DNA of 64,000 nucleotides from Parapristionchus giblindavisi. Lineage: Eukaryota; Nematoda; Chromadorea; Rhabditida; Diplogasteridae. This document shows, in pieces, positions 1 through 23,700 of the stretch. The position numbers and the translations under genes are program-made. Numbering within the stretch: the stretch's first letter is position 1; each line of letters starts with the position of its first letter. Where the stretch lies: contig CALSFV010000390.1 of assembly GCA_943737045.1 (NCBI GenBank), positions 124,001 to 188,000 of the forward strand, read 5' to 3'. Below the pieces are notes generated by a model. It had not been told where the DNA came from, did not search any database, and saw only the letters and a program-made list of their open reading frames with translations.

Positions 1-334
1 GTGTGAAAAAATAACTTTTTTTGGGTAGGGCAATAAATTGAACATCGAAAAAAATTGAAATATCTGAGGTGTGCTTTAAATCCATTTCAAGTAAACAATC
101 AATCCATCCCAGAATTTATTCAACAAATAATTTAACATTTACTATAGCTTGAATATCAATTATTATGCAAACATGTAGAACATTTCTGACAAGAAAAGGT
201 TTTTACAAAGCATAACGAAATCGAATAAAAAAAATAAATTAACAAAATTAACAACAACTGATTGCACAAAGCTATGAAGATCAAGAGATCAAAGATCAAA
301 ACACCGTATTCTCATCGCTGCACGATAGATACCT
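1..334. other. No gene recognised; AT-rich 3' flank
   Basis: AT-rich sequence beyond the stop codon of the first LIN-15-like gene. It holds a short GATCAAAGATCAAA repeat near 281-300. No splice-bounded open frame was found on either strand. Confidence 0.5.
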
Positions 335-3300
335 CTATGATTTCTGCTGAAAAATTGAAATTATTTTCGAGAATCGAATTTGGAATTAGAAAAAAGAAGA
401 ACTAAAATAAATCTTACCACTATGAACTTCTGCTTTCTGCGTGACTTCTGCGACTGGATCTCTCTGGAAAGAATATTCATCAAGTCCATTTAAAATAGGC
501 AAAACAATTTAAAACACATTAATTGCATCCAATATGGTTCACATTCTCTCATGCAGTGAAAGATTCACAAGATTCACATAACTCATACATATTGAAAAGT
601 TAGTAGAAATCAATACCAAAAAATCAATAGTAATCATGAATCAATCGATAATCACCCACCCTGACAAATCGACAACGATTTCAGCGTTCGCCGATCGTGG
701 CTTCTCGTATGAGGAAACCAATGGCGGCTTAGCTGATGCATCCCACTAAAATAATAACGAATTAAATCAATAAGGCTAAAGATCAAAGATCACATCATGA
801 AATCATCATACAATTCTCAACTCGAAGAGATCAAAGATCACAAACTACAAAGATCAAAGATCACATCTTGACATCACCATACAATTCTCAAATCGAAGAG
901 ATCAAAGATCACAAACTACAAAGATCAAAGATCACACCTGCTGATCATCATCGGCGTACTGTAGATGGACGCGGCAAGCAGCCGCCTTAGACGCGGACGC
1001 ACCGAGAGACGCGACGCGCGCGCGAACATCGACACTCGCGTCCAGTGAATCCAAGAATAGGGCACGAGCGAGAGCGCTTGAGGGAACCTACAAGGGATCG
1101 ATTGTCAGAAAATGTTCTTTCCAAGTCATATACAAATCAGTAAGTTTTAGAAAAAATCAATAAATTCACTCCAAGGATGCATATGTTTTAATGAATAAAC
1201 CTCAATGGGATCGTTGGGAGGGGTCGAGCACACAAGACACAGTCGATAAGATCGAAGAGGAGCGATATAACGATGGAGGGGAGCGGAGAAACCTCTCTAA
1301 ATGAAGGCTATCATGATGATCATGGACCATATCCATGAACGGTGATAAACCGTTTTCAGAAAAACGTCACGTCACAACCGGAGGCGTTTTCCAGAAATCC
1401 TCCCTCCTACATTGATGACGTCACGTCTATCAGCGAAACGGTTTGACACCGTTCATGCCTATACGATGGTAGTCCATCTCGATAATCTCTTCACCTCGAC
1501 CCACAAAATAGTGTGTGAAAGGAAGAGATCGCTGAGAAGGGAATATCATGGTATATCTCTTATCGGAGGGAAATAATATTGTGTTCATGACAAAAACGAT
1601 GTTCATTCCTTCGAGAAGACAAAGAGAAAGTCTCCACCTACCAAGTTCTGATTAGAGACCTTGTGATGCTCAGAGATCCTCGTTGGAGGAGCAATTGCTG
1701 CGGAGACATGAGGACCCGATTGCGCGAGTTCCTTGGTCGCGTTCGCAGCCCCGGACCCCATCCCCGAGTAAGCATCTGCCTTCATCTTACTGGTGACGTA
1801 AACCGGCGGAGGATTCACAGGAAGACTACTGTAATGACGAAGATAAAGCAGTAAACTCAATCGATAATTAAAGTACTTGAAAGATTCTTACGCAGAATCG
1901 GGTAGACCTTCCACTGCAGGAACAATAAGATGGGTTACGGTAGATCGGACGGTTTCGGTTGCCTGGGTTACGGTAGTACTCGTGCTGCACCACTGTAGTT
2001 GAGATCATAGTAAATAAAGACGATGCGAAAAGTATAAAATTGCCTAACCTGCGACGGAGTATCTACAACCGGCGCTACCGTAGTAGACGGACTCCAATCG
2101 ATTGCTGAAAATGTCCTAATTAACTTACAGTAATCCCTCAATAACATAGACTACAGTTAAATAAAGTTTCCCCTTTATCACACCCCAGATTCAGTGAAAA
2201 CTTTTCATATTGTTAGTCAATCTTGATATACAATGTCAAATTTTAAACTGCAACTGCAACTACAACTATAACTTACCGCTCTCACTTTTCTCTTCGACCT
2301 TAGGCGTGTCTGGATCTGCCTGTCAATAATACGAAGTGAATATGGATTGATTTTCATCGCTACCGTATACCTGAGTGTACGAATGATCGTGGTTGGACGC
2401 GAACAGAACCGAAACTTCGAGATCCTGAGAATGATTGTTAATTCAATCAATAGATTATTGATCCAATCTATATATACTATTGTGTATACCGTACTTCTTC
2501 TTTTGGTTCAACCAAAGTGAACAGTGGAGTCGATTGGCGTTGATCGCGTCTCAGCTCGAAGATATGGATTACGGTATCGTACATTGATCGAAGTGTATTG
2601 AATAATTTCGCCTGAATTTTGCATAATAAATCAATTTCCATTGAAAAATCAATAATATCACCTTAACATCCGACATCTCCGATGTGCCTTCGATACGGGA
2701 AACCAACTGTAAGTATAGAAAAGATGAGCAAATCGATAATTGATCGGTAAAATCAATAAATTAAACGAACTCGTTTTACGTATGACAGCTTGGTCCTAAT
2801 ATCAGATAACGACTGATCGACAAGAATCTGAAATAACCGAATGATTGAAAAAAATTATTCATTCAAAAATACATCAAGCTATACAATAAGCTATAATAAT
2901 TCGAAAAAATAATCGATAACCTAAACAATCGATAACCCACTTTACGGAAGCAGTCAGATTCCTTCAAAATGTTCATCAGCGAGTCGAGACTGCAAATATG
3001 CAAATATCAAAGATTATGTCTAAGGGCAACCCCCTCTCTGAACAACTGAACCGAACGAGTGGGGGTAACGAACTATGGTACGCTCTCAATAAGGACCGTT
3101 GAAACGAGAAAAGCTATTTGTCATTAGTTCCCCCAATGACTAACGGTTTTACTATTCGACTGGCCTTCTGTATCGAGCGCACATCATGGTGATCGTTCGT
3201 TGCAATTGTCAGAGTGTCCTACGTTTTGGTCCTCAGACAGCGTTTCTCCAACACATAGAGCGCTCATTGAAAAATCAGCAAAAAATACAGTACAACTAGT

Positions 3301-3733
3301 TTACAACAGTGTAGGCATTAAGGACAAAAATGGATACCCTTCAAAATAAACTCTCATAGACTGCGCTCTCTCACTTTGAGTACTCTCTCTCTCTCTCTCT
3401 TGTCTCCTTCTCCCTGTCTCCGCTCTCGAAACGCGGTGCACTTTTATGGATTTTTAATAGAAAATAATGTATACATAGTTATCGGCTATCGTATCAGTGA
3501 GTAAACTTGATAGAATGTGACATGGACTAATCAACGACAGATGAACAGATTACCGTACCCTAAGTTCATTCTTATACACCTCCAATTCTGATATATATAT
3601 TCAAAGCTAGACGTTTACTAGGCTTTGTGATTCGGAATTTGATCTAAAAGTCCCTGGATCACTACGGTTCATACCTGCACACAATCATATCCTCCATCGA
3701 ATCCTTTTGAGTAGTAAGAGGAGGAACATCCAT
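335..3733 (-). CDS. LIN-15A/B-like protein, about 12 exons
   Basis: Spliced minus-strand gene. The start ATG (3731-3733) directly follows a TTGTAG acceptor, consistent with trans-splicing. Exons read in phase from about 3733, 3000, 2850, 2698, 2620, 2430, 2330, 2100, 1975, 1815, 1095, 770 and 465, and end at TAG 335-337. The N-terminus starts MDVPPLTTQK, followed by a helical segment (LFNTLRSMYDTVIHIFELRR). The late exon at about 950-1095 has the family signature (ALARALFLDSLDAS ... ACRVH), and the C-terminus is basic (SQKSRRKQKF). In the relatives at 44-61 kb this CxxH pairs with an upstream CxxC to form a THAP-like C2CH finger. Here only CxxH is visible and the CxxC half appears lost. LIN-15A/B proteins are nuclear regulators of synMuv/germline repression in C. 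elegans; a similar role here is inference. Exon phases are convincing, family assignment less so. Confidence 0.6.
770..940. repeat. GATCAAAGATCA-type intronic repeat
   Basis: Repeated blocks of GATCAAAGATCACA with near-identical spacers (AATTCTCAA, CACAAACTACAAA) lie in the intron between two exons of the first LIN-15-like gene. The same heptamer recurs near 280, 15585, 17625, 35165 and 63240. It is simple-sequence DNA, with no coding potential. Confidence 0.7.
1334..1457. mobile_element. Palindromic MITE (CATGAACGGTG ends)
   Basis: A short near-palindrome: CATGAACGGTGATAAACCG on the left matches the inverted CGGTTTGACACCGTTCATG on the right, with TGACGTCACG near the centre. It lies in the 545 bp intron of the first LIN-15-like gene. 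The 25897-26044 element resembles it in its centre (GACGTCA next to GGAGG). Confidence 0.7.
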
Positions 3734-3837
3734 CTACAACAGGAAATATAAATAATATGCAATCGATCGATCAGTCTACGATACGATAACTACTTCCATT
3801 GCATATCACACGTATATTCAAATATTATTAACGGCGA

Positions 3838-3866
3838 AATATGACATCGTACGTTGGCTACGATAC
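3838..3866 (-). promoter_or_regulatory. Shared upstream motif, copy 1
   Basis: Read on the minus strand, this is GTATCGTAGCCAACGTACGA followed by TGTCATATTT. It ends 105 bp upstream of the start codon at 3733. The same block recurs upstream of BTB and LIN-15-like genes throughout the window. Promoter function is inferred from its conserved position only. Confidence 0.55.
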
Positions 3867-5077
3867 AAAACAAAGGTCACGAACTTGAAAATTTGAAACT
3901 TTATCATTATTTTTAAAAAAAGACAACAATTGTTTTAATATACAGATTAAAATATTTACACATTCTAAACAATAATAGCTTAGAGAGGGAGAAAAATATA
4001 TAACAATATCAGTAACAGCAATCTTCAAAATCATAGTAATCAAAACGATAAAATATGACATAGTAGATTGACAACGATGCGGAATATTTTATAAGAGAGG
4101 AATCGCGAGAAAATCGACCGTTTCGGAGGGTCCGCGGCGGTAGAAATTTCGACCCCCTGAAAAATTCAGATTAAGTACTTTGACCGATGCTCTATCAAAC
4201 TGCGTTGGCCGAATTTGCATATCTGCTCTCATTTTCGAGTAGCGGTAGGTCAAAGTTGGCAGGTACGGTATTTTTGGCTCGAGTGTGTGTCAGAAAAATG
4301 ATCAGAACTCCGTTCAAAATAATGATAGAAAGTTTTTCAAAAAAAGCATCGAAAGAGGAGATCTTGGGCAACATTTCCCAGTTGATGACGTCATTTGTCA
4401 ACCATGCGCCGGTGCGGGGCGGTCGGTTTTATGAAAAAGTGACGTAACTTTCCTAATCGGAAAAAGTGGAATTTTCTTCTATGCGCGTTTTGTTGCATCC
4501 ATATGTGTCTAAAAATGACCCAAGTTTCAGAGGATTTGAGAAATGGGAAAAAAATGGCGTTGATTTTAGTAACGCGACCTCGGACCTGTCAAAGGAAAGA
4601 ACGGCTTATTCATTTATCAAGAAACAGCAAAGGAGTTTAAATGACTCAAAAACATCCGAAAAAACATTACGAACTCAAAATACCCATATATGACAGTTAT
4701 TTGAAACACAAAATCACCGAGTTCCGAAAAATTTGGAAAAAAAACATATTTTGCTTTTCCACGTGGAAAAAACGTTTCAGTAATGTTAATTAATCTTTAT
4801 AATATTTCTTATAATGTTTTTGAACATTTATGTTTTTGGAAGTGAAGGCCTACCTGCTCTTAGAGCCGAGATATCCGCCATCAAGATTACACGCGCGCGC
4901 CCAACTCCGCGCGACTGCTCATCATCCGCTCTCTCACTCCCACACGCTCTTTCGTGAACAGACAGGGAGAGAAAAAAAGGAGAAGAGAGACTAACATCTG
5001 GCAACTACACGAAACGGAGATGTTAGAAATCTCTGAACGAACAGAGCTGCATTTGAACAACAAAGAACGAGTGTGAG

Positions 5078-5092
5078 CCCCCCCCCCCCCCT
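5078..5092. repeat. Poly-C tract
   Basis: A run of about 14 C in the loop of the 4095-6641 palindrome, next to CT-rich sequence. It is one of several long C/G homopolymers in an otherwise AT-rich window. Confidence 0.9.
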
Positions 5093-5582
5093 CTCCCCCA
5101 AACCTTCCTCGCGCTCTCTCTCTCTCTTCAATGAATGATGAAGTACAATGTCAAAACTAATGTTAGATAAGATACATTTATGAGAGAAATCAGTCATAAT
5201 TGAAAACAATTAACATTGAAATAACATATTACAAAGAGAAATGGATGGCAAACGGATGTTTTAAGGATGTTTTTAGTTTAGTGATCGAATGAGACAGAGA
5301 CAAATTATATGTGTGATGGATTAACAATAATTTATAGTAGATTCCTAGCAGTGCTAGGGGGATCCATAAATTGTTTTACTTGCGAGCGTTTTTACTTTTA
5401 GCGCGGGAAGAGCATTTCGCTAGCGTGGAAGGTCGTTGCGCGCCCATCCGCCTCTATTACCCTTTGAGAAGAGATATGTTGCCATAAAATGAACGTTTTC
5501 CAGCTCAGAATGACTCAACACAACTTGTTTCATCATTCTTAGCACGAAAAAATACCGTGGAACATGTTTTCTGTGTCTGTAA

Positions 5583-5665
5583 AAATCAGCAAAAGATTTG
5601 GATCGAACCGGGGTTCGAACCCGCTCGGTGTTTTTAGAGCGGTACCTCTTTACCTCGACGTCTCG
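5583..5665 (-). ncRNA. tRNA-like (SINE-like) module in palindrome loop
   Basis: On the minus strand an A-box-like stretch (GTCGAGGTAAAGAGGTACCG) precedes a good B-box (GGGTTCGAACCCC). The tail CTTTTGCTGATTTTT follows, a possible pol III stop. It cannot fold as a proper tRNA by eye, so it is a tRNA-derived relic or SINE head rather than a gene. The same B-box-plus-tail arrangement recurs in the other foldback elements. Confidence 0.5.
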
Positions 5666-6873
5666 AATGATTTTGCTTATTTTATTTATTTATTTATCGT
5701 AGTTCGTTCAGAGATTTCTAACATCTCCATTTCGTGTAGTTGCCAGATGTTAGTCTCTCTTCTCCTTTTTTTTCTCTCCCTGTCTGTTCACGAAAGAGCG
5801 TGTGGGAGTGAGAGAGCGGATGATGAGCAGTCGCGCGGAGTTGGGCGCGCGCGTGTAATCTTGATGGCGGATATCTCGGCTCTAAGAGCAGGTAGGCCTT
5901 CACTTCCAAAAACATAAATGTTCAAAAACATTATAAGAAATATTATAAAGATTAATTAACATTACTGAAACGTTTTTTCCACGTGGAAAAGCAAAATATG
6001 TTTTTTTTCCAAATTTTTCGGAACTCGGTGATTTTGTGTTTCAAATAACTGTCATATATGGGTATTTTGAGTTCGTAATGTTTTTTCGGATGTTTTTGAG
6101 TCATTTAAACTCCTTTGCTGTTTCTTGATAAATGAATAAGCCGTTCTTTCCTTTGACAGGTCCGAGGTCGCGTTACTAAAATCAACGCCATGTTTTTCCC
6201 ATTTCTCAAATCCTCTGAAACTTGGGTCATTTTTAGACACATATGGATGCAACAAAACGCGCATAGAAGAAAATTCCACTTTTTCCGATTAGGAAAGTTA
6301 CGTCACTTTTTCATAAAACCGACCGCCCCGCACCGGCGCATGGTTGGCAAATGACGTCATCAACTGGGAAATGTTGCCCAAGATCTCCTCTTTCGATGCT
6401 TTTTTTGAAAAACTTTCTATCATTATTTTGAACGGAGTTCTGATCATTTTTCTGACACACACTCGAGCCAAAAATACCGTACCTGCCAACTTTGACCTAC
6501 CGCTACTCGAAAATGAGAGCAGATATGCAAATTCGGCCAACGCAGTTTGATAGAGCATCGTTCAAAGTACTTAATCTGAATTTTTCAGGGGGTCGAAATT
6601 TCTACCGCCGGGGGGTGGTCGAACTTCTGGCGATTCCTCTCATAAGATGAAGTTGAGATTATTTGCAGATTATTATACAACAGACACAACAAATCGAATA
6701 AAATTATTTGATTTGAGACAAAACGAACTAATACAACGTATGTATAATCTTCGAGGAGAAAATCGATAAATATTATACAGTAGGTTCTTGGATGAAAGGA
6801 GATTATGCGGGACTTTCTTACAATCAGTTTTCAATGGGAAATAAAACACTATAATATAATGGAGTGAAAGCGA

Positions 6874-18876
<12,003 letters not shown>

Positions 18877-19209
18877 GTCTGAATAAACCATATTACACAA
18901 AACGTTTCTAAATACCATACGACTGCTATCCCGGAAGAATGTTTAAATTTCGAACTAGAGACAAAAAAGAATAAATGTAAAGAAATTCTTTGCTATACTC
19001 CCAAAAGCTACGAGCAAATACACTCAAAGAATATGATGATTCACTATTTCTTCAATCGATTGCTCAAAATGTCCAAATTAATATACAATAATCCCTCAAT
19101 AACATGCATAGAAGCTCATTCCTTCTATCATACTACAGATTCAGTGAAAACTTTACATAATATTAATCAATCTTGATAAATAATCTCAAATTGTAAACTT
19201 CAACTGCAA

Positions 19210-20222
19210 CTATAACATACCGCTCTCACTTTTCTCTTCGACCTTAGACGTGTCTGGATGTGCCTGTCAATAATACGAAGTGAATATAGATTGATTTTCC
19301 TCGCTACCGTATACCTGAGTGTACGAATGATCGTGGTTGGACGCGAACAGCACCGACACTTCGAGATCCTGAGAATGATTGTTAATTCAATCAATAGATT
19401 ATTGATCCAATCTATATATACTATTGTGTATACCGTACTTCTTCTTTTGGTTCAACCAAAGTGAACAGTGGAGTCGATTGGCGTTGATCGCGTCTCAGCT
19501 CGAAGATATGGATTACGGTATCGTACATTGATCGAAGTGTATTGAATAATTTCGCCTGAATTTTGCATAACAAATCAATTTCCATGAAAAATCAATAATA
19601 TCACCTTAACATCCGACATCTCCGATGAGCCTTCGATACGGGAAACCAACTGTAATTGTAGAAAAAGATGAGCAAATCGATAATTAATCGTAAACAATCA
19701 ATAATTTCAACGAACTCGTTGTACGTCCGACAGCTTGGTCTTAATATCAGATAACGACTGATCGACAAGAATCTGAAAAATATGTATAATCGAGTGGTTG
19801 AACCATAATAAACGAAAATACATCAAGCTTTCCAATAAATTATAATATAGTGTTTCAAAAAATACACGATAACATAAATAATCAATAACCTAAATAATCG
19901 ATAACCCACTTTGCGGAAGCAGTCAGATTCCTTCAATATGTTCATCAGCGAGTCGAGACTGCAAATATACATTATATGATCAACCAGCTACACTTCTATA
20001 ATACAGTACTGGGATTTTTTAAAGCAAAAAGTAATGTATACACCGTATCAGAGAGTAAACTTGATAGAATATGACAAGGATTAGTCAACGAGAGATGAAC
20101 AGATTACCGAACCCCTAGTTTCTGCGGAATTTGGAATTTGGTCTGGATCACTACGGTTCATACCTGCACACAATCATATCCTCCATCGAATCCTTTTGAG
20201 TAGTAAGAGGAGGAACATCCAT
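19210..20222 (-). CDS. LIN-15-like paralog, truncated at the 3' side
   Basis: A near copy of the first half of the 335-3733 gene. It has the same start (ATG 20220-20222, MDVPPLTTQK) and the same exons (LDSLMNILKESDCFRK, LFNTLRSMYDTVIHIFELRR, an acidic VEEKSES end). The next exon's acceptor near 19070 is CATTTTGAG instead of CATTTTCAG, and homology ends there. Reading past the last donor gives stop TAG at 19210-19212. The product would be a short protein without the zinc-finger half. It could be a functional short paralog, perhaps a dominant-negative, or a decaying copy. It sits between BTB genes A and B, mirroring the BTB-to-LIN-15 order at the left end. Confidence 0.6.
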
Positions 20223-20323
20223 CTACAACAGGAAATATAAATAATATGCAATCGATCGATCAGTCTACGATACGATAACTACTTCCATTGCATATCACAC
20301 GTATGTTAAAATGTTTTGGCGGC

Positions 20324-20353
20324 AAAATATGACATCGTACGTTGGCTACGATA
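20324..20353 (-). promoter_or_regulatory. Shared upstream motif, copy 2
   Basis: The same block as at 3838-3866, ending 102 bp upstream of the start codon at 20222. Confidence 0.55.
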
Positions 20354-20792
20354 CAAAACAAAGGTCACGAACTTGAAAATTTGAAACTTTATCATTATTT
20401 TTAAAAAAGACAACAATTGTTTTAATATACAGATCAACACATTATACACAATGATTAGAGAGAGAAAAATAAAACAATATAAGTAACAGTAATCTACAAA
20501 ATCATAGCAATCAATACTATAAAATATGACGTAATAGATTGACAACGATGCGGAATATTCTATAAGATGAAGTTGAGATTATTGGTAGATATTACACAAC
20601 AGACACAACAAATCGAATAAAATTATTTGATTTCAGACAAAACGAACTAATACAACGTATGTATAATCTTCGAGGAGAAAATCGATAAATATTATACAGT
20701 AGGTTCATGGATGAAAGGAGATTATGCGGGACTTTCTTACAATCAGTTTTCAATGGGAAATAAAACACTATAATATAATGGAGTGAAATCGA

Positions 20793-23700
20793 TTAAAATT
20801 CATCTCCAGTCGAAGAAGACTTATCGAAATCATCATCATCATCACTGTAAGTGTATCCATCGCCAAATTCATTCCATTGCTTAAACAATGCATATTGCAG
20901 TGGAACAGATAGTCGCTGAAGAATATTCACAATCGATTAAAAATCAAAATGATTGTATTCACCGATAATTTTACCAGATTCAAAATGTGGAAGATTGATG
21001 CCATATGATGAATGATAAGGTCACATACTCCAGATAAACCATGTTGATCGCAAACTTTCAATACTGCTTCGAATAAATCGTCGTCATACGCGGTGGGGTC
21101 ATCAAACGGTTGAGACAAGTAGACCTACAAAAAATAAGTGAGAATAGCAAAATACGTTTCCAAAATATATCGACTTTGCTGAATTGTCTAATAGGGTGTG
21201 GAACATTGTGGCGTCGGCGTCGGAATAGGCAATGTCTTGGGTGTAAAACCTTTAGCGTGTATATGAAGTTGGAAATTACCGTAACCATCGATCAATATTG
21301 GATGGCTACCGTAACTCATAGGTGGCACGTTGGTGGAAAGGCTGTGCGCAAACCTGGCAATTGAGAGGCTAGACTATGTGCATGGCTACGAAAAAAGCAT
21401 TACAAACCGTTTTAGGCAATTTTTCACTTTTTCCAATTATACAAGGTAACGTGCAATGCCCCGGGAGGAAGGCAATGCCGTTCAACTGAAAAAAATCGTT
21501 TTTACGCGCCCACCTATGCAGCACATCTATAGACCGTCAGGATTTTGTACTTAGGACACAACAAACTAAGACCACCACAATGCATCCGAATCGAGCAAAT
21601 CTCCGAAATATAAAGTAATTCAATAAAGACCTTAATAACTTCAGCACATTTCCATATAACATGATCGATTTTGAATTTATAAGCCAAACTTAAAATAGAA
21701 ATTGCATCATCTTTGGTAAGCTGTAAATTGAGAACATTTTAGTGTTTAGCACATTCCACGTTTTAAATACCTCAGGATTCTCTGGATAGATACATTTAAA
21801 TAACAACTCGAATTCAAGTGAGAATACACCATCGATAGTGAGCTATGTAAGAAAAAAAATTATAAATAGTTAAGCATAATGGTCGTTACATTTGCCTTAT
21901 GCCGTCTCGGAAAATATCGTTACATATACATATCGTTACCTTACTCACGCGTCGACGTAAATTTTGAAGTGTGCTGGATCCCAAGTAAAAATTCCTGATA
22001 GGTAGGAAGTTACCGTAGCCATCGATCAATAATGGTGGGCTACCGCAATCTACAGTAACCTTTTACCATACCCTTGTTAACAATCAGGGTTTTCCACCTT
22101 TACGTAGACGCATGCGTAAGGCAAATTTACTATATTTTCAGTGACGGCGTAGGCGCGTAAGGCAAATGTAACGATGCATAAAACACATTTTGTTCGGCAC
22201 TAATTTCTTTACCTCGTCGACAACTTTTCCTGATTTTGGATAGATCATTGAGAATAAAACTGGAGAGCTCATTGCAATTATCGATCTAAAAATGATATTT
22301 AAAATCATATTAAAAATTAAAACTCACTTGTTGACATGGAATACTGTATCTCCGACAGTAATTTTAAGATCAGTTAACTTCGATGGAGCAGAAAAAGAGC
22401 TCAGAATGCACGGTACCGTACCTCTTCTCTCTTTCATCTGAAACATACAACTTTATTTGGCAAAAAATAAATAAAAATAATCAACCGAAATAGTAACAAT
22501 AGCATCGATTCCATCAGAATTATTGATTTTATTGATTGGATCATAAATCATCTCGGGAATTCTGAACAAAAATAAAGAAATGAAGTTTGAAAAAGGAAAA
22601 CAAACCCAATATCGAACTTCACAGGAGCAGCATGACCATGATCGAAATAGACATCATTCATTGAAAACTCCTTGATTACATATTCATCTAACCTAAAATT
22701 TAAAACACAAAATGTTGTATATTCTTGCCAGACTCAATTTTTTTTACATCACTGTATTTATGTTGGACTTAGCTGATATTAGTCAAAATTTAAAGATAGT
22801 TCCATTTCAGCAATATCTTAAAGGCACACCCGAGTTAATTCGAAACTTTCCGGTCTGGCAATGCTCTCTCGCTTAATTTGTTTACGAGAGAGTATTGCGA
22901 GAGCGGATAGTGAAATTAGCTCGCAGTGTGCCTTTAAAGAGCTATCTTAGGTTGGAGCCAGTCTTGATGGGTAGATCAAATGTAAAGACCGACTCACAAG
23001 GGAATGGTCTCAATTCGGCCCATAGGTGGGCGCGGGAAAACGAATTCTCTTTGCACACAGCCTTGCCTTCCCGTGCGGGGCCTTGCGCATAGCTTTGCCT
23101 CGCAAAAATTGGAAAATTTCCAGTCAAATCAGCAAAAAAGGTCATGTGCATAGCCTTGCCTTATAATTCCAAGGTTTGCGCACAACCTTTCCCCCAGCCT
23201 GCCCACCTATGATTCGGCCTGGCCTTATGAGAGTCAATAGTGTGAATAGAATCAGTTTTCGATGCTGATCGCAAATCCGTTTTAGACAGTGTCTAATCGA
23301 CCTGAGCTTCGAGCCTGAGAGGCGACGAATTTTGGAATAGACCAGCTAGTCCAGCCAGACAAATTTCAATATCGATTTTTTCGAAGATCAAGTCGAGTAG
23401 GCACTGTCTAAAAACGGATTTGAGATCACCATCTGTAACTGATTTTAGTCACGCTATTGACATCTCATAAGTCCAGGCCGAATTGAGACATTCCCTTGTC
23501 AATTCAGTGATCCTAAACAACAATCTCAGACTTACTTGTCTTTATCAGTCTTCATCCATTGTAGTTTTACATCGAATTTACATTCAAAGAAAGGAGCGAT
23601 ACCATACATTAAATCTTCATTACAATCTTCGACCCTGTTGTTTCGAATATCAATATTCAATAAATATTTTTCAATCATGAAAGAGTATTCGAAAAGAATT

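Larger units (their letters stand above)
4095..6641. mobile_element. Long palindromic element, ATAA target duplication
   Basis: Two inverted arms of about 950 bp (about 4095-5045 and 5710-6641) are nearly identical, so the same small open frames appear in both. The ends are GAGAGGAATCGC and its complement. ATAA at 4091-4094 and 6642-6645 flanks the element. The paralogous region at 20550-20570 is uninterrupted (TTCTATAAGATGAAG) and gives the empty site directly. There is no transposase-like frame, so it would depend on enzymes made elsewhere. The loop carries a poly-C tract and a tRNA-like stretch. Confidence 0.85.

Noticed and set aside
4187..6558. Matching 86- and 75-residue frames on opposite strands
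   Set aside because: They are the two arms of one palindrome. No splice context, no recognisable domain, and codon use like non-coding DNA.
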